Assembly: GCA_964541255.1 (NCBI GenBank)
Contig: CAZIPL010000010.1
Coordinates: 1 to 35,336 of the forward strand
DNA length: 35,336 bases
Direction of reading: 5' to 3'
Origin: CAYOSU01 sp964541255
GTDB taxonomy: Bacteria; Bacillota; Clostridia; Christensenellales; CAMQZB01
In this document: positions 24,518 through 33,500 of the stretch, piece after piece
Position numbering within the stretch: position 1 is the first letter of the stretch
Layout: each line of letters opens with the position of its first letter
Position numbers and translations under genes: made by a program
Notes under the pieces: generated by a model
Seen by the model: only the letters and a program-made list of their open reading frames with translations
The model's database searches: none
What the model was told of the DNA's origin: nothing

Positions 24518-24554
24518 GATTTTGCAATACAGTTTTTGCTTTTGACTGTAAAAT
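24518..24554 (+). promoter_or_regulatory. Distal promoter of the second GH3 gene with the shared element
   Basis: GATTTTGCAATACA (24518-24531), a 17-bp spacer and TAAAAT (24549-24554). The 14-mer and spacing are identical to those of the ABC operon promoter at 7509. Confidence 0.6.
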
Positions 24555-24638
24555 GTATCTGTTGACAAGCAAAAGATATGGATTAAGGTAAACAAAATTG
24601 CACAAAACGAAGTATGTGTGAAGAAACGAGTCTTATTT

Positions 24639-24667
24639 TTGAAAAGCTGTTATGATAAAATTAAAAT
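24639..24667 (+). promoter_or_regulatory. Possible proximal promoter of the second GH3 gene
   Basis: TTGAAA (24639-24644), a 17-bp spacer and TAAAAT (24662-24667), about 120 bp before the ATG. Confidence 0.5.
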
Positions 24668-24787
24668 ATAAAATGCGAAGAAGTCCTTTTTCGGCACAAT
24701 TATAAACTAATGAGAGGACAACGCATGATATATTGTAAAATAAAAAAGATATTGATGAGGAAATAAGAAAACAAAAAGGAGAGAAAG

Positions 24788-27037
24788 ATGGACAAATACA
24801 AAAATCTTACTTTAGAAGAAAAAGCGGCATTTACGACGGGTGCAGACGAAGCCAAGACCATGGATCTTGGCGGAATTCCGGTTGCATATATGCTCGACGG
24901 TCCGCACGGATTTCATGCAATCGACGGACATCCTAAGTCGATTTGCTATCCGCCCGCATGTTTGACGGCTGCAAGCTTTGACAGAAACGTAACGAGAAAA
25001 GTCGGGAACAGCATTGCAAGACAAGCTAATTCTTGGGGGTTGGGAATGGTTTTAGGCCCCGGACTTAATATCAAACGCTCGCCTCTTTGTGGAAGAAACT
25101 TCGAATACTTTTCCGAAGATCCTCTTCTTGCGGGAGAGCTTGCCGCTTCTTACATTCAAGGCGCGCAAAGCGAAGGCGTTGCGGCGTGCGCGAAGCATTA
25201 TCTTGCGAACAACCAAGAGTATAGAAGAAGAAACGCGTCTTCGAACATCGACGAACGTGCGTTGCATGAAATTTATCTTGAAAACTTCCGTATTGCTGTT
25301 CAAAAAGGACAGCCCAAAGCGGTTATGAGTTCGTATAACCTTGTAAACGGAGAGCCTACCGCAAGCAGCCATCGTTTCCTCAGCGATGTTTTGAGAGGTG
25401 AGTTCGGCTTTGACGGTATGGTGGTTTCGGACTGGAGTTCTGTTAAAGACAGAGTTAAGGCTCTTAAGGCGGGTTGCGATTTGACAATGCCTGCCGAGCA
25501 TAACACCGACGGCGATCTTTTGAAAGGTATAGAAAACGGCGATCTTTCCGTCGAAGAGCTCGATAGAGCGTGCGAACGTATCGAGGCGCTTTGTGATTAT
25601 TGCGCAGCGACGAAAAAAGGCGAAGAAGAATTCTCTTTGGAAGAGGGGCATAAGATTGCGGTAGAGCTTGCAAAAGAAAGCTTCGTGCTTTTGAAAAACG
25701 ACGAGAACATTCTTCCTTTGAACGAAATTCAAAAGGTGCTTTTTGCGGGCGATCTCGCATTTTCTCCTCGCTATCAAGGCGGCGGAAGCTCGAAGACTCC
25801 CGCGTATAAAGTTTTGGGAATTGACGAAGCGGCAAGCGAGCTTAAAAACGTAGAGTTTGCAAGAGGGTATTATGCGAACAAGACGGACGGCGACGAATCA
25901 CTTTTGTCGGAGGTTGCCGAAAAAGCGAAAAATGTCGATGTAGTCGTTGCTGTCGTCGGACTTCCGCAAGATTTCGAATCGGAGGGCTTTGACAGATTAT
26001 CTTTTGATATTCCGAAAAACGAGCTTGAAATGCTCGACAGAATACTTGAAGTAAATAGCAACGTCGTCGTTGTTTTGATGAACGGAAGCCCCGTCGCGTT
26101 GCCGTTTGTTAATGACGTAAAGGGCATTTTGGAATGCTATCTTGGCGGCGAGGGCGTTTCGGAAGCTATTGTCGATACGTTGTACGGCAAGAGCAATCCG
26201 TCGGGACGACTTCCCGAAAGCTTCCCCGAAAGAATCGAAGACACTCCGTGTTATTTGTTCTTCCCGGGCGACAACAACACATCCCTTTACGGCGAAAGCA
26301 TTTATGTCGGATATAGATATTATGAAACGAAGAAGATTCGTCCGACGTTCGATTTCGGACACGGACTTTCTTATACGAGCTTCGAATATTCGAATCTCAT
26401 GGTTGAAGAAAAGCTTAGCAAAGACGACTTGACTTTCACGGTTTCCGTCGATGTCGAAAACGTTGGCGAAAGAGACGGCAAAGAGGTTTTGCAACTTTAT
26501 ATCGAAGATAAGGATCGTGTTATTCACCGACCGAAGAAAGAGCTCAAAGGCTTCGATAAGATCTTCCTTAAAAAAGGCGAAAAGAAGACCGTTACCTTTG
26601 AAATCGAAAGAAGAGCGTTTGCTTTCTATGACGAAGAAGCCGAGCGTTTTGTCGTTCCCGAGGGGAAATATGTCGTGTCGCTCGGAAAGAATTGTCACGA
26701 AAACATTGTTGAAAAGACTGTTTTTGTTGAGGGCGACGTCGTCAGATCCAAAGAAAGAATTACGTTGTTCACTCCTATCGTCGAAGTTGTAAAGACCAAA
26801 GCGGGGAAAGAATTTGTCGAAAAGGTTCTTCCTATTTTCAACGAAATGGTAAGAAAATCGGGATATTTAAGCGGAGCTATGGCTGAAAAAATGAAGAATA
26901 TGACGCCAGAGGAAATGAGAAAGGCGCAAGAAAGCGGACTTTATACTCAGCCTCTCAATACGCTCGGACGCGCTCTTCCGAATATGACAGACACCGCTTG
27001 GATGGATCTTCTCGACGCTATCAACGACGAGAAATAA
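24788..27037 (+). CDS. Glycoside hydrolase family 3, beta-glucosidase type
   Basis: This 749-residue enzyme has three parts: a TIM barrel (about 1-270), an alpha/beta sandwich (about 300-520) and a fibronectin III-like domain (about 550-660). It ends with a helical extension of about 80 residues. The barrel shows K136-H137 in KHYLANNQE, and the nucleophile is D215 in VVSDWSS. Unlike the first GH3, it lacks the NagZ motif and looks like a canonical beta-glucosidase/beta-xylosidase. No signal peptide is present, so it is probably cytosolic. AAGGAG precedes the ATG. It probably hydrolyses imported beta-linked gluco- or xylo-oligosaccharides. The C-terminal extension (MTPEEMRKAQESGL, then a Thr/Leu-rich tail) is of unknown role. 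Confidence 0.95.
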   Translation: MDKYKNLTLEEKAAFTTGADEAKTMDLGGIPVAYMLDGPHGFHAIDGHPKSICYPPACLTAASFDRNVTRKVGNSIARQANSWGLGMVLGPGLNIKRSPLCGRNFEYFSEDPLLAGELAASYIQGAQSEGVAACAKHYLANNQEYRRRNASSNIDERALHEIYLENFRIAVQKGQPKAVMSSYNLVNGEPTASSHRFLSDVLRGEFGFDGMVVSDWSSVKDRVKALKAGCDLTMPAEHNTDGDLLKGIENGDLSVEELDRACERIEALCDYCAATKKGEEEFSLEEGHKIAVELAKESFVLLKNDENILPLNEIQKVLFAGDLAFSPRYQGGGSSKTPAYKVLGIDEAASELKNVEFARGYYANKTDGDESLLSEVAEKAKNVDVVVAVVGLPQDFESEGFDRLSFDIPKNELEMLDRILEVNSNVVVVLMNGSPVALPFVNDVKGILECYLGGEGVSEAIVDTLYGKSNPSGRLPESFPERIEDTPCYLFFPGDNNTSLYGESIYVGYRYYETKKIRPTFDFGHGLSYTSFEYSNLMVEEKLSKDDLTFTVSVDVENVGERDGKEVLQLYIEDKDRVIHRPKKELKGFDKIFLKKGEKKTVTFEIERRAFAFYDEEAERFVVPEGKYVVSLGKNCHENIVEKTVFVEGDVVRSKERITLFTPIVEVVKTKAGKEFVEKVLPIFNEMVRKSGYLSGAMAEKMKNMTPEEMRKAQESGLYTQPLNTLGRALPNMTDTAWMDLLDAINDEK

Positions 27038-27057
27038 CAAAAGAATAGCGATTGATT

Positions 27058-27130
27058 GTCCATTGATAGTCTCGCAATTGAGTTTTAAGCCGATTAATTT
27101 GCAAAATCGGAGAGCAACTTCTTATAATGC
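27058..27130 (+). repeat. Dispersed 75-bp repeat, copy E
   Basis: The head (27060-27080) is identical over 21 bases to copy F. It continues AGTTTTAAGCCGATTAATTT, then GCAAAATCGG, and ends CTTATAATGCG. It starts 21 bp after the GH3 stop codon. Confidence 0.7.
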
Positions 27131-27267
27131 GATTATCGTTTGTGGTTCGTGCAAACTTCGAAGCGTTTCGAAAAAGAACAATAAAGCCATTCTCAAAACC
27201 ATATTGTTTTGCAAATTGTTGCAAAAAAAGATATACGTTTTTTGACGAACGCTTTTTAAGCAAAATC

Positions 27268-27295
27268 AAACCCCGAAAGGATTCTTTCGGGGTTT
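27268..27295. terminator. Bidirectional terminator between convergent GH3 and GH31 genes
   Basis: AAACCCCGAAAG (27268-27279) and CTTTCGGGGTTT (27284-27295) form a perfect 12-bp stem with a 4-nt loop. T-rich sequence follows in both directions, so it can serve both genes. Confidence 0.85.
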
Positions 27296-27352
27296 ATCTT
27301 TTGTGTTTAGATGTTTTGATAGATTGGCTTCTTATGAAACCGAGTGCTTTGC

Positions 27353-29698
27353 TTATTCTCTCACGATTTCAAGTCCGTCGGAGCTTTTTACCATGAAGTT
27401 TTCTGTCTTTCCGTGCGACTTGACGTAAATAACGTCTCCGCTTCTTGTTGCGACTACGTTAAGAACCTCGTTGCCGTCGGTGTCATAAATCGTTGTTTTT
27501 GCGGATTTTCCGTCTTCGAGCGCATATATAACAAGCTCTGCGTTTTCGGCGTAATCGTAAGAGAAGCTCTTTTCGAAGTTGCCGTAAGCTATTATGCTGT
27601 TCGGCTTTGCAAGAAGGGGAAGAGAGAAGTAATCGTGTGTCGTTCTATACCATTTTCCGCCCTCGAAGATTTTGCCAGACTGAATATCCGTCCAACGACC
27701 TTGCGGTACGTAGTATTCCGCAACACCCTCTTCGTTGAATATCGGAGCGACCAAAAGATTGTCGCCGAACATATATTGTCTGTCGAGCGTCAAGCATGCA
27801 GGATCATTGCCAAAGTCCATAACCATTGCGCGCATAAGAGGAAGACCTGTTTTGGCGTTCTTTTGAGCCATTGCCCAAATGTACGGCATAAGTTTGCCTT
27901 TAAGGTATGTGAAGTGGCGCAAAACCAAACTGCTTTCGTCGTCGAAGTTCCAAGGAACTCTGTAAGAATCGCTGCCGTGCAATCTCGAATGAGAGGACAT
28001 AAGCCCGAACGCCGTCCAACGCTTATATAAATCGGGCGTTGCTTTTGCCGTGAACCCCGAAATGTCGTGGCTGAAATATCCGAATCCGCTCATACAAAGC
28101 GAAAGTCCGCCGCGAAGCGTTTCCGCCATGCTTTCGTAAGTCGAAAGGGAATCTCCGCCCCAATGTACGGGGAATTTTTGTCCGCCGACCGTCGCAGAAC
28201 GAGCGAAAAGGCACGCTTTTTCTTTGCCGTAATACTCCTCCAAAACCTCGAAAACGGTTTGGTTATATAAATAAGCATAGTAGTTATGCATTTTATACGG
28301 ATCTGAGCCGTCGAAGTATTTTACGTTAAGCGTCGGAATGCGCTCACCGAAATCCGTTTTGAAGTAATCTACGCCCGTATCGCAAAGAGTGCGGAGCTTA
28401 TCTTGATACCAATTTTTTGCTTCGGGGTTGGTGAAATCTACTATCGCAAGCCCCGGTTGCCACATATCGCACTGCCAAACGCTGCCGTCGGTATTTTTGA
28501 TGAAATAGCCCTTTTCTTTGCCCTCGTCAAAGAGAGAGGATTGCTGCGCGATATAAGGATTTATCCAAACGCAGATTTTGTGCCCCTTTGCCTTGATTCT
28601 CGAAAGCATTGCTTTCGGGTCTGAAAACATACTTTTATCCCAAGTGAAATCGCACCAATTATACGCTTTCATCCAGAAGCAGTCGAAGTGGAATACTTCG
28701 AGCGGAATATCGCGCTCCGCCATTCCGTCGATAAAGCTCGTAACGGTCTTTTCGTCGTAGTCTGTCGTGAATGACGTCGTGAGCCAAAGTCCGAATGTTT
28801 CCGCAGGCGGGAGAGAGGGACGACCCGTAAGATTGGTATACGTGCAAACAACGTCAGAAATTGTTTCTCCTCCGATGACGAAGTATTCGAGCTTTTCGCC
28901 TTGAACGGAGAAAGACATTTTCGAAACCGTTTCGCTTGCAACTTCAAACGAAACCTTTTCGGGGTGATTGACCAAAATGCCGTACCCTTTCGACGACACG
29001 TAGAATGGAATCGACTTATAGCTTTGTTCCGAGCCCGTTCCGCCGTCGGAGTTCCATGTTTCGACGGTCTGTCCGTTTTTGACAAAGGTCGTGAATTTTT
29101 CGCCGAAGCCGTAGAAATATTCGCCTACGCCAATGTTGTGAGTCTCTCTGAAATAGGAATTTGCGTTTGACGAATCGTGTGCGAAAAAGTAATTGTTTTC
29201 GTCCGCCGACATTCTCTCTTTCGTTTTCCAAGGCTCTTCCGTTATATAAGCCGTCGATCTTCCTCCTTGCGAAGTCAAGAGTTTGTCGCCGTAAAAATAT
29301 TTGACGTCCCAAAGGCTTCCGCTATAAAAATGTTCCATTCCGAGCTTTTGAGTGGGTTTGGGAATGCAAACGCGCGTTTTGCCAGAAATAAGCTCGACGT
29401 TGGTTTCGTTTTCTTTTATTATAGGCAAAAAGTCGCCGTCTTCGTGGATTTCGAAAGAGGGATTGTCGTTAAGTCCGCCTGTGTAATGTTCGATTGTTAC
29501 TTTGATTACGTCTTCGAGATTCGAAGAGTATCTTATGCGAAAAATCGGTCCGTCGATAGTACGCCCACGGTGAACGACAAGTCGGGTTGTCGCAATGACG
29601 CTTACGGAATTAGAGTCCTTTGACATCTCGTAAACCTGTGCTGCGTAGTACGCATTGTATCCCGATTTCATTTTCCAGCATCCGTCTGTAAATTTCAT
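27353..29698 (-). CDS. Glycoside hydrolase family 31 alpha-xylosidase (YicI-like)
   Basis: This 781-residue enzyme releases alpha-linked xylose, as in xyloglucan side chains. The nucleophile is D449 in YFKTDFGERIP and the acid/base is D516 in HWGGDSLSTYESMAE. The run SGFGYFSHDISGF and the SSHSRLHGSDSYRVPW segment closely follow the E. coli YicI sequence as I recall it. An N-terminal beta-sandwich (about 1-300) precedes the barrel, and beta domains follow. The frame opens at 29743, but the ATG at 29698 has AAGGAG seven bases upstream and gives the normal N-terminus. It has its own strong promoter. No signal peptide is present, so it is cytosolic. It converges on the second GH3 gene. Confidence 0.95.
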   Translation of the reverse strand: MKFTDGCWKMKSGYNAYYAAQVYEMSKDSNSVSVIATTRLVVHRGRTIDGPIFRIRYSSNLEDVIKVTIEHYTGGLNDNPSFEIHEDGDFLPIIKENETNVELISGKTRVCIPKPTQKLGMEHFYSGSLWDVKYFYGDKLLTSQGGRSTAYITEEPWKTKERMSADENNYFFAHDSSNANSYFRETHNIGVGEYFYGFGEKFTTFVKNGQTVETWNSDGGTGSEQSYKSIPFYVSSKGYGILVNHPEKVSFEVASETVSKMSFSVQGEKLEYFVIGGETISDVVCTYTNLTGRPSLPPAETFGLWLTTSFTTDYDEKTVTSFIDGMAERDIPLEVFHFDCFWMKAYNWCDFTWDKSMFSDPKAMLSRIKAKGHKICVWINPYIAQQSSLFDEGKEKGYFIKNTDGSVWQCDMWQPGLAIVDFTNPEAKNWYQDKLRTLCDTGVDYFKTDFGERIPTLNVKYFDGSDPYKMHNYYAYLYNQTVFEVLEEYYGKEKACLFARSATVGGQKFPVHWGGDSLSTYESMAETLRGGLSLCMSGFGYFSHDISGFTAKATPDLYKRWTAFGLMSSHSRLHGSDSYRVPWNFDDESSLVLRHFTYLKGKLMPYIWAMAQKNAKTGLPLMRAMVMDFGNDPACLTLDRQYMFGDNLLVAPIFNEEGVAEYYVPQGRWTDIQSGKIFEGGKWYRTTHDYFSLPLLAKPNSIIAYGNFEKSFSYDYAENAELVIYALEDGKSAKTTIYDTDGNEVLNVVATRSGDVIYVKSHGKTENFMVKSSDGLEIVRE

Positions 29699-29759
29699 TG
29701 TTTTCTCCTTATCTTGATTTTTAGAAAGTGTTGTTTTTGGCAAAATATCTTCATAACAA

Positions 29760-29788
29760 ATTATATATTATGATTTGCGTCGAGTCAA
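29760..29788 (-). promoter_or_regulatory. Promoter of the alpha-xylosidase gene
   Basis: On the minus strand, TTGACT (29783-29788), a 17-bp spacer and a perfect TATAAT (29760-29765), about 60 bp before the ATG. It lacks the shared TGCAATA element. Confidence 0.8.
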
Positions 29789-30166
29789 TAGTCAAAATGT
29801 TTACAAATTTTTATTTGTGAGAAACGTTAATAGGGCTAAAACGAGTAACGGCAGATTTTGATAAGTCTGATTTATAGCTTTGCTTGACAAAGCAATTGTC
29901 AATCAATCTATATCTCAAAACGATGTGGTTTAGATTGAGCGATAAAGAACAAGAAAGTTGGTTTTTAGTTTATGTTGTTTGAGTTCTGTATACATTCGAT
30001 AATCAAAGATTTGTGATTTGCGAAAAAAGCATGCCGTTATGTTAATTAAGATTTCAATGGATGTCGCTTAAGAACGAACGTTACTAATAGTCGATAGTTT
30101 AATATTGAGGCACTTTGACTTTTTTACAAATATAGCATAATTCTTCAAAACATAAGCCTAAAATCC
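29789..30166. other. Intergenic region between divergent GH31 and rpoB promoters
   Basis: No gene was found. A small hairpin (GCTTTG / CAAAGC near 29878-29894) has no T-run. No copy of the dispersed repeat is convincing here. Confidence 0.4.
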
Positions 30167-30195
30167 TTGACATTCTTGATTTTGCGTTGTAAAAT
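30167..30195 (+). promoter_or_regulatory. Promoter of rpoB-rpoC
   Basis: A perfect TTGACA (30167-30172), a 17-bp spacer and TAAAAT (30190-30195). A TATAAT-like ACTATAATG lies just downstream. The predicted start is near 30202, leaving a leader of about 330 nt. Confidence 0.8.
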
Positions 30196-30201
30196 ACTAT
30201 A

Positions 30202-30534
30202 ATGTCTAATTATGGGTGGAGGCTCGCCCAAAGGGCGGTTTTTCGAAAAACACAAACGGAAGATATGGGCGAAAATCGTTATTTTTTCTCAATATTTTGT
30301 GGTTTTCAAAAAATATCGCAAACAAAGACGTTCGGAAAGTTTTCGAAATTTGTCAATAGGAAGAGGGAATTTTTCGAAAAAAATATTTTTTATCTTTTTC
30401 ATAAAAAATCAAAATTTAAGAAAAAGCTTCGACAAGTTAATTATTGTCAGACAAAGAATCGGTTTTGTGGCGTAATTCAAAATCTGTTTTGGCGTTCTGA
30501 TCTTTGATTATATATTTTCAATCAGGAGAGTAGT
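30202..30534 (+). promoter_or_regulatory. Long AT-rich rpoB leader with possible attenuator
   Basis: Near the 5' end, TCGCCC (30224-30229) and GGGCGG (30233-30238) form a stem followed by five T residues, like a terminator. GGGTG (30214-30218) can instead pair with CGCCC (30225-30229), so the two stems exclude each other. A perfect palindrome GTTTTTCGAAAAAC (30238-30251) overlaps the T-run. The remainder of the leader is AT-rich, with no credible gene. The rpoB ATG follows CAGGAG. Confidence 0.5.
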
Positions 30535-33500
30535 ATGACGAGAAAAATCAGAAAAGAGAAATTCGGCGATCACGAGCGTTGGGATTTTTCGAGAATCGAC
30601 AAGGTTCTTGATATTCCTTACCTCATCGAAGTTCAGAAAGACTCTTATAATTGGTTTATGAAAGACGGCATCAGAGAAGTTTTCAAAGACTTTTCTCCTA
30701 TTGCCGACAAGTCTAACCATTTCGAGCTTTACTTTTTGGACTACAGCTTCGGCGAAAAGAGCAAGTATGACGAGAAAGAGTGCAGAGACAGAGACGCAAC
30801 TTACGCCATCCCTTTGAAGGTTAAGGTAAGACTTATCTACAAAGACACCGGTAAAATGGTCGAGCAAGACGTTTTCATGGGCGATTTCCCATTGATGACG
30901 GCAAAAGGCTCGTTCATTATCAACGGCGCGGAACGAGTAATCGTATCTCAGCTTGTAAGATCGCCGGGCGTATATAACGACGTAGAAACGGACAAGAAAG
31001 ACGGACGTCCTCTTTATAACACGACGGTTATCCCTTCCCGCGGAGCATGGCTTGAATTCAAGCAGGATATTGCCGCAGGAAAAGATAATACCGAGGTTTT
31101 GCACGTTTCCGTAGACAGAACGAGAAAGATTACCGCAACGGTTCTTTTGAGAGCATTGGGCTTCGGAACGGATAAGCAGCTTCTCGAGCTTTTCGACAAC
31201 GATCCGACTATTGCCGCTACTATCGAAAAAGATACGGCTAAGACGGAAGCAGAGGGACTTATCGAGCTTTATAAGCGTCTTCGTCCGGGCGAAGTTCCGA
31301 CGGAAGAGGCCGTTAAGACTCAGCTTCACAACCTTTTCTTCGATCCCAAGCGTTATGATTGCGCGAGAGTAGGAAGATATAAATTCAACAAAAAGCTTTG
31401 CCTTGCAAAGAGAATAGAGGGTAGAGTTCTTGCCGAAGACGTTATCAATTCAGACGGCGAGCTTATCCTTGCAAAGGGCGAAGTTATTACGAGAGAAAAG
31501 GCGAAAGAAATTCAGAATAGCTTTATCAACGTAGTATACGTAGAAGTTCCTACCGAAGCTAATCCCTCGGGAAGACATAAAGTTATCGGTAACAACACCG
31601 TCAACTACAACGAAGTTACGGGACTTAATTATCGCGATCATTACGGAATGGTCGAGTTTGTATACGGACCTGCTTTGCAAGAGGTTGCAAGAAAGGCGAA
31701 AGGCGTCGAAGAGGGCGAGTTCTCTATGGAAGAAATCAAAGAGATCGCAGCTTCTGACGTTGAAAAGTTCAACGCGCTCGTTGAAGAAAGCCAAGACAGC
31801 CTTTGCGCTAAGCATATCCTCGTAGACGACATCGTCGCTACGGTATCCTTGAATCTCGGACTTAAGGGCGGATTGGATCACACCGACAATATCGACCACC
31901 TCGGAAACAGAAGAGTCAGATCCGTAGGCGAGCTTTTGCAGAACCAGTTCAGAATCGGTATCTCGAGACTTGAAAGAGTTATCAGAGAGAGAATGGCAAC
32001 GCAGGATCAAGCTGAAGTAACGCCTCAGTCCCTTATCAACGTTCGTCCCGTTTCTTCCGCTATCAAGGAGTTCTACGGTTCTTCTCAGCTTTCGCAGTTC
32101 ATGGATCAGACAAACCCCATTGCGGAGCTTACGCATAAGAGAAAACTTTCAGCTTTAGGCCCCGGCGGACTAAACCGCGACAGAGCTACTTCCGAAGTTC
32201 GAGACGTACACTACACGCACTACGGCAGAATGTGCCCGATAGAGACCCCCGAAGGACAGAACATCGGTCTTATCACGTCGTTGTCATCTTATGCGAGAAT
32301 AAACGAATACGGCTTTATCGAGTCGCCGTACAGAAAAGTAATCAAGGGTGAGGGTAGAGTTACCGACGAAGTAAGCTACTTCACCGCAGACGAAGAAGAT
32401 AAATTCGCAGTCGCTCAGGCAAACGAGCAAGTAATCGAAGAGGGAACTATCGTCCATGCGGGCGAAGAAGACGAACACGTCGCACGTCCCGAAGAAATCG
32501 GTTGCTTCTTGCACGACAGAGTTACTTGCAGAAGAAGAGACGAAATCATCGAGCTTCCCAAAGAAGAGATCGATTACGTAGACGTATCGCCTAAGCAGCT
32601 CGTTTCCATCGCAACCGCACTTATCCCGTTCCTCGAGAACGACGATACGAACCGTGCGCTCATGGGCTCGAACATGCAAAGACAGGCAGTTCCTCTTCTC
32701 AAGCCCGAAGCTCCTATCGTAGGAACGGGCGTCGAAGCGAAGATCGCTCACGACTCCGGCGTTATGATTATCGCAGAGGGCGACGGCGTAGTTAAATACG
32801 TAGACGCTCAGAAGATCACCGTTTTGTATGACAACGGCGAAGAAAAGACATATAGACTTCAGAAGTTCGAGCGTTCCAACCAGACGACGTGCATCAATCA
32901 AAAGCCTATAGTCAAATCTGGCGAAAGAGTATTCGAGGGCAAGACCCTTGCCGACGGTCCTTCGACTGAGGGCGGCGAGCTTGCACTCGGTAGAAATATC
33001 CTCGTCGGCTTCATGACGTGGGAAGGATATAACTACGAGGACGCTATCCTTATTTCCGAGAAGCTCGTTATGAACGACGTATTCACGTCTATTCATATAG
33101 AAGAGTACGAAATGGAGTCGAGAGACACCAAGCTCGGACAGGAAGACATCACGAGAGATATCCCCAACGTCGGCGACGACGCTTTGAAAGACCTCGACGA
33201 GTTCGGTATCGTAAGAATCGGCGCAGAGGTTCATTCGGGCGACATTTTGGTAGGTAAAGTTACTCCTAAGGGAGAAACGGAGCTTACCCCCGAAGAGAGA
33301 CTTTTGAGAGCTATCTTCGGCGACAAGGCAAGAGAAGTAAGAGATACTTCCTTGAGAGTTCCTCACGGCGGCGACGGTATCGTCGTTGACGTTAAGATAT
33401 TTACGAGAGAAAACAAAGACGAGCTTTCTCCCGGCGTAAACAAACTCGTAAGAGTATATATCGCGCAGAAGAGAAAGATCTCCGTCGGCGATAAGATGGC

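Noticed and set aside
14731..27130. Dispersed repeats considered as a CRISPR array
   Set aside because: The copies are kilobases apart, in both orientations, imperfect, and have no regular spacers or cas genes.
27344..28030. A 228-residue open frame antisense to the GH31 gene
   Set aside because: It overlaps the alpha-xylosidase coding sequence and shows no recognisable protein features.
30202..30507. A 101-codon open frame in the rpoB leader
   Set aside because: It starts at the predicted transcription start with no ribosome binding site and is a low-complexity Lys/Phe-rich sequence typical of AT-rich noncoding DNA.
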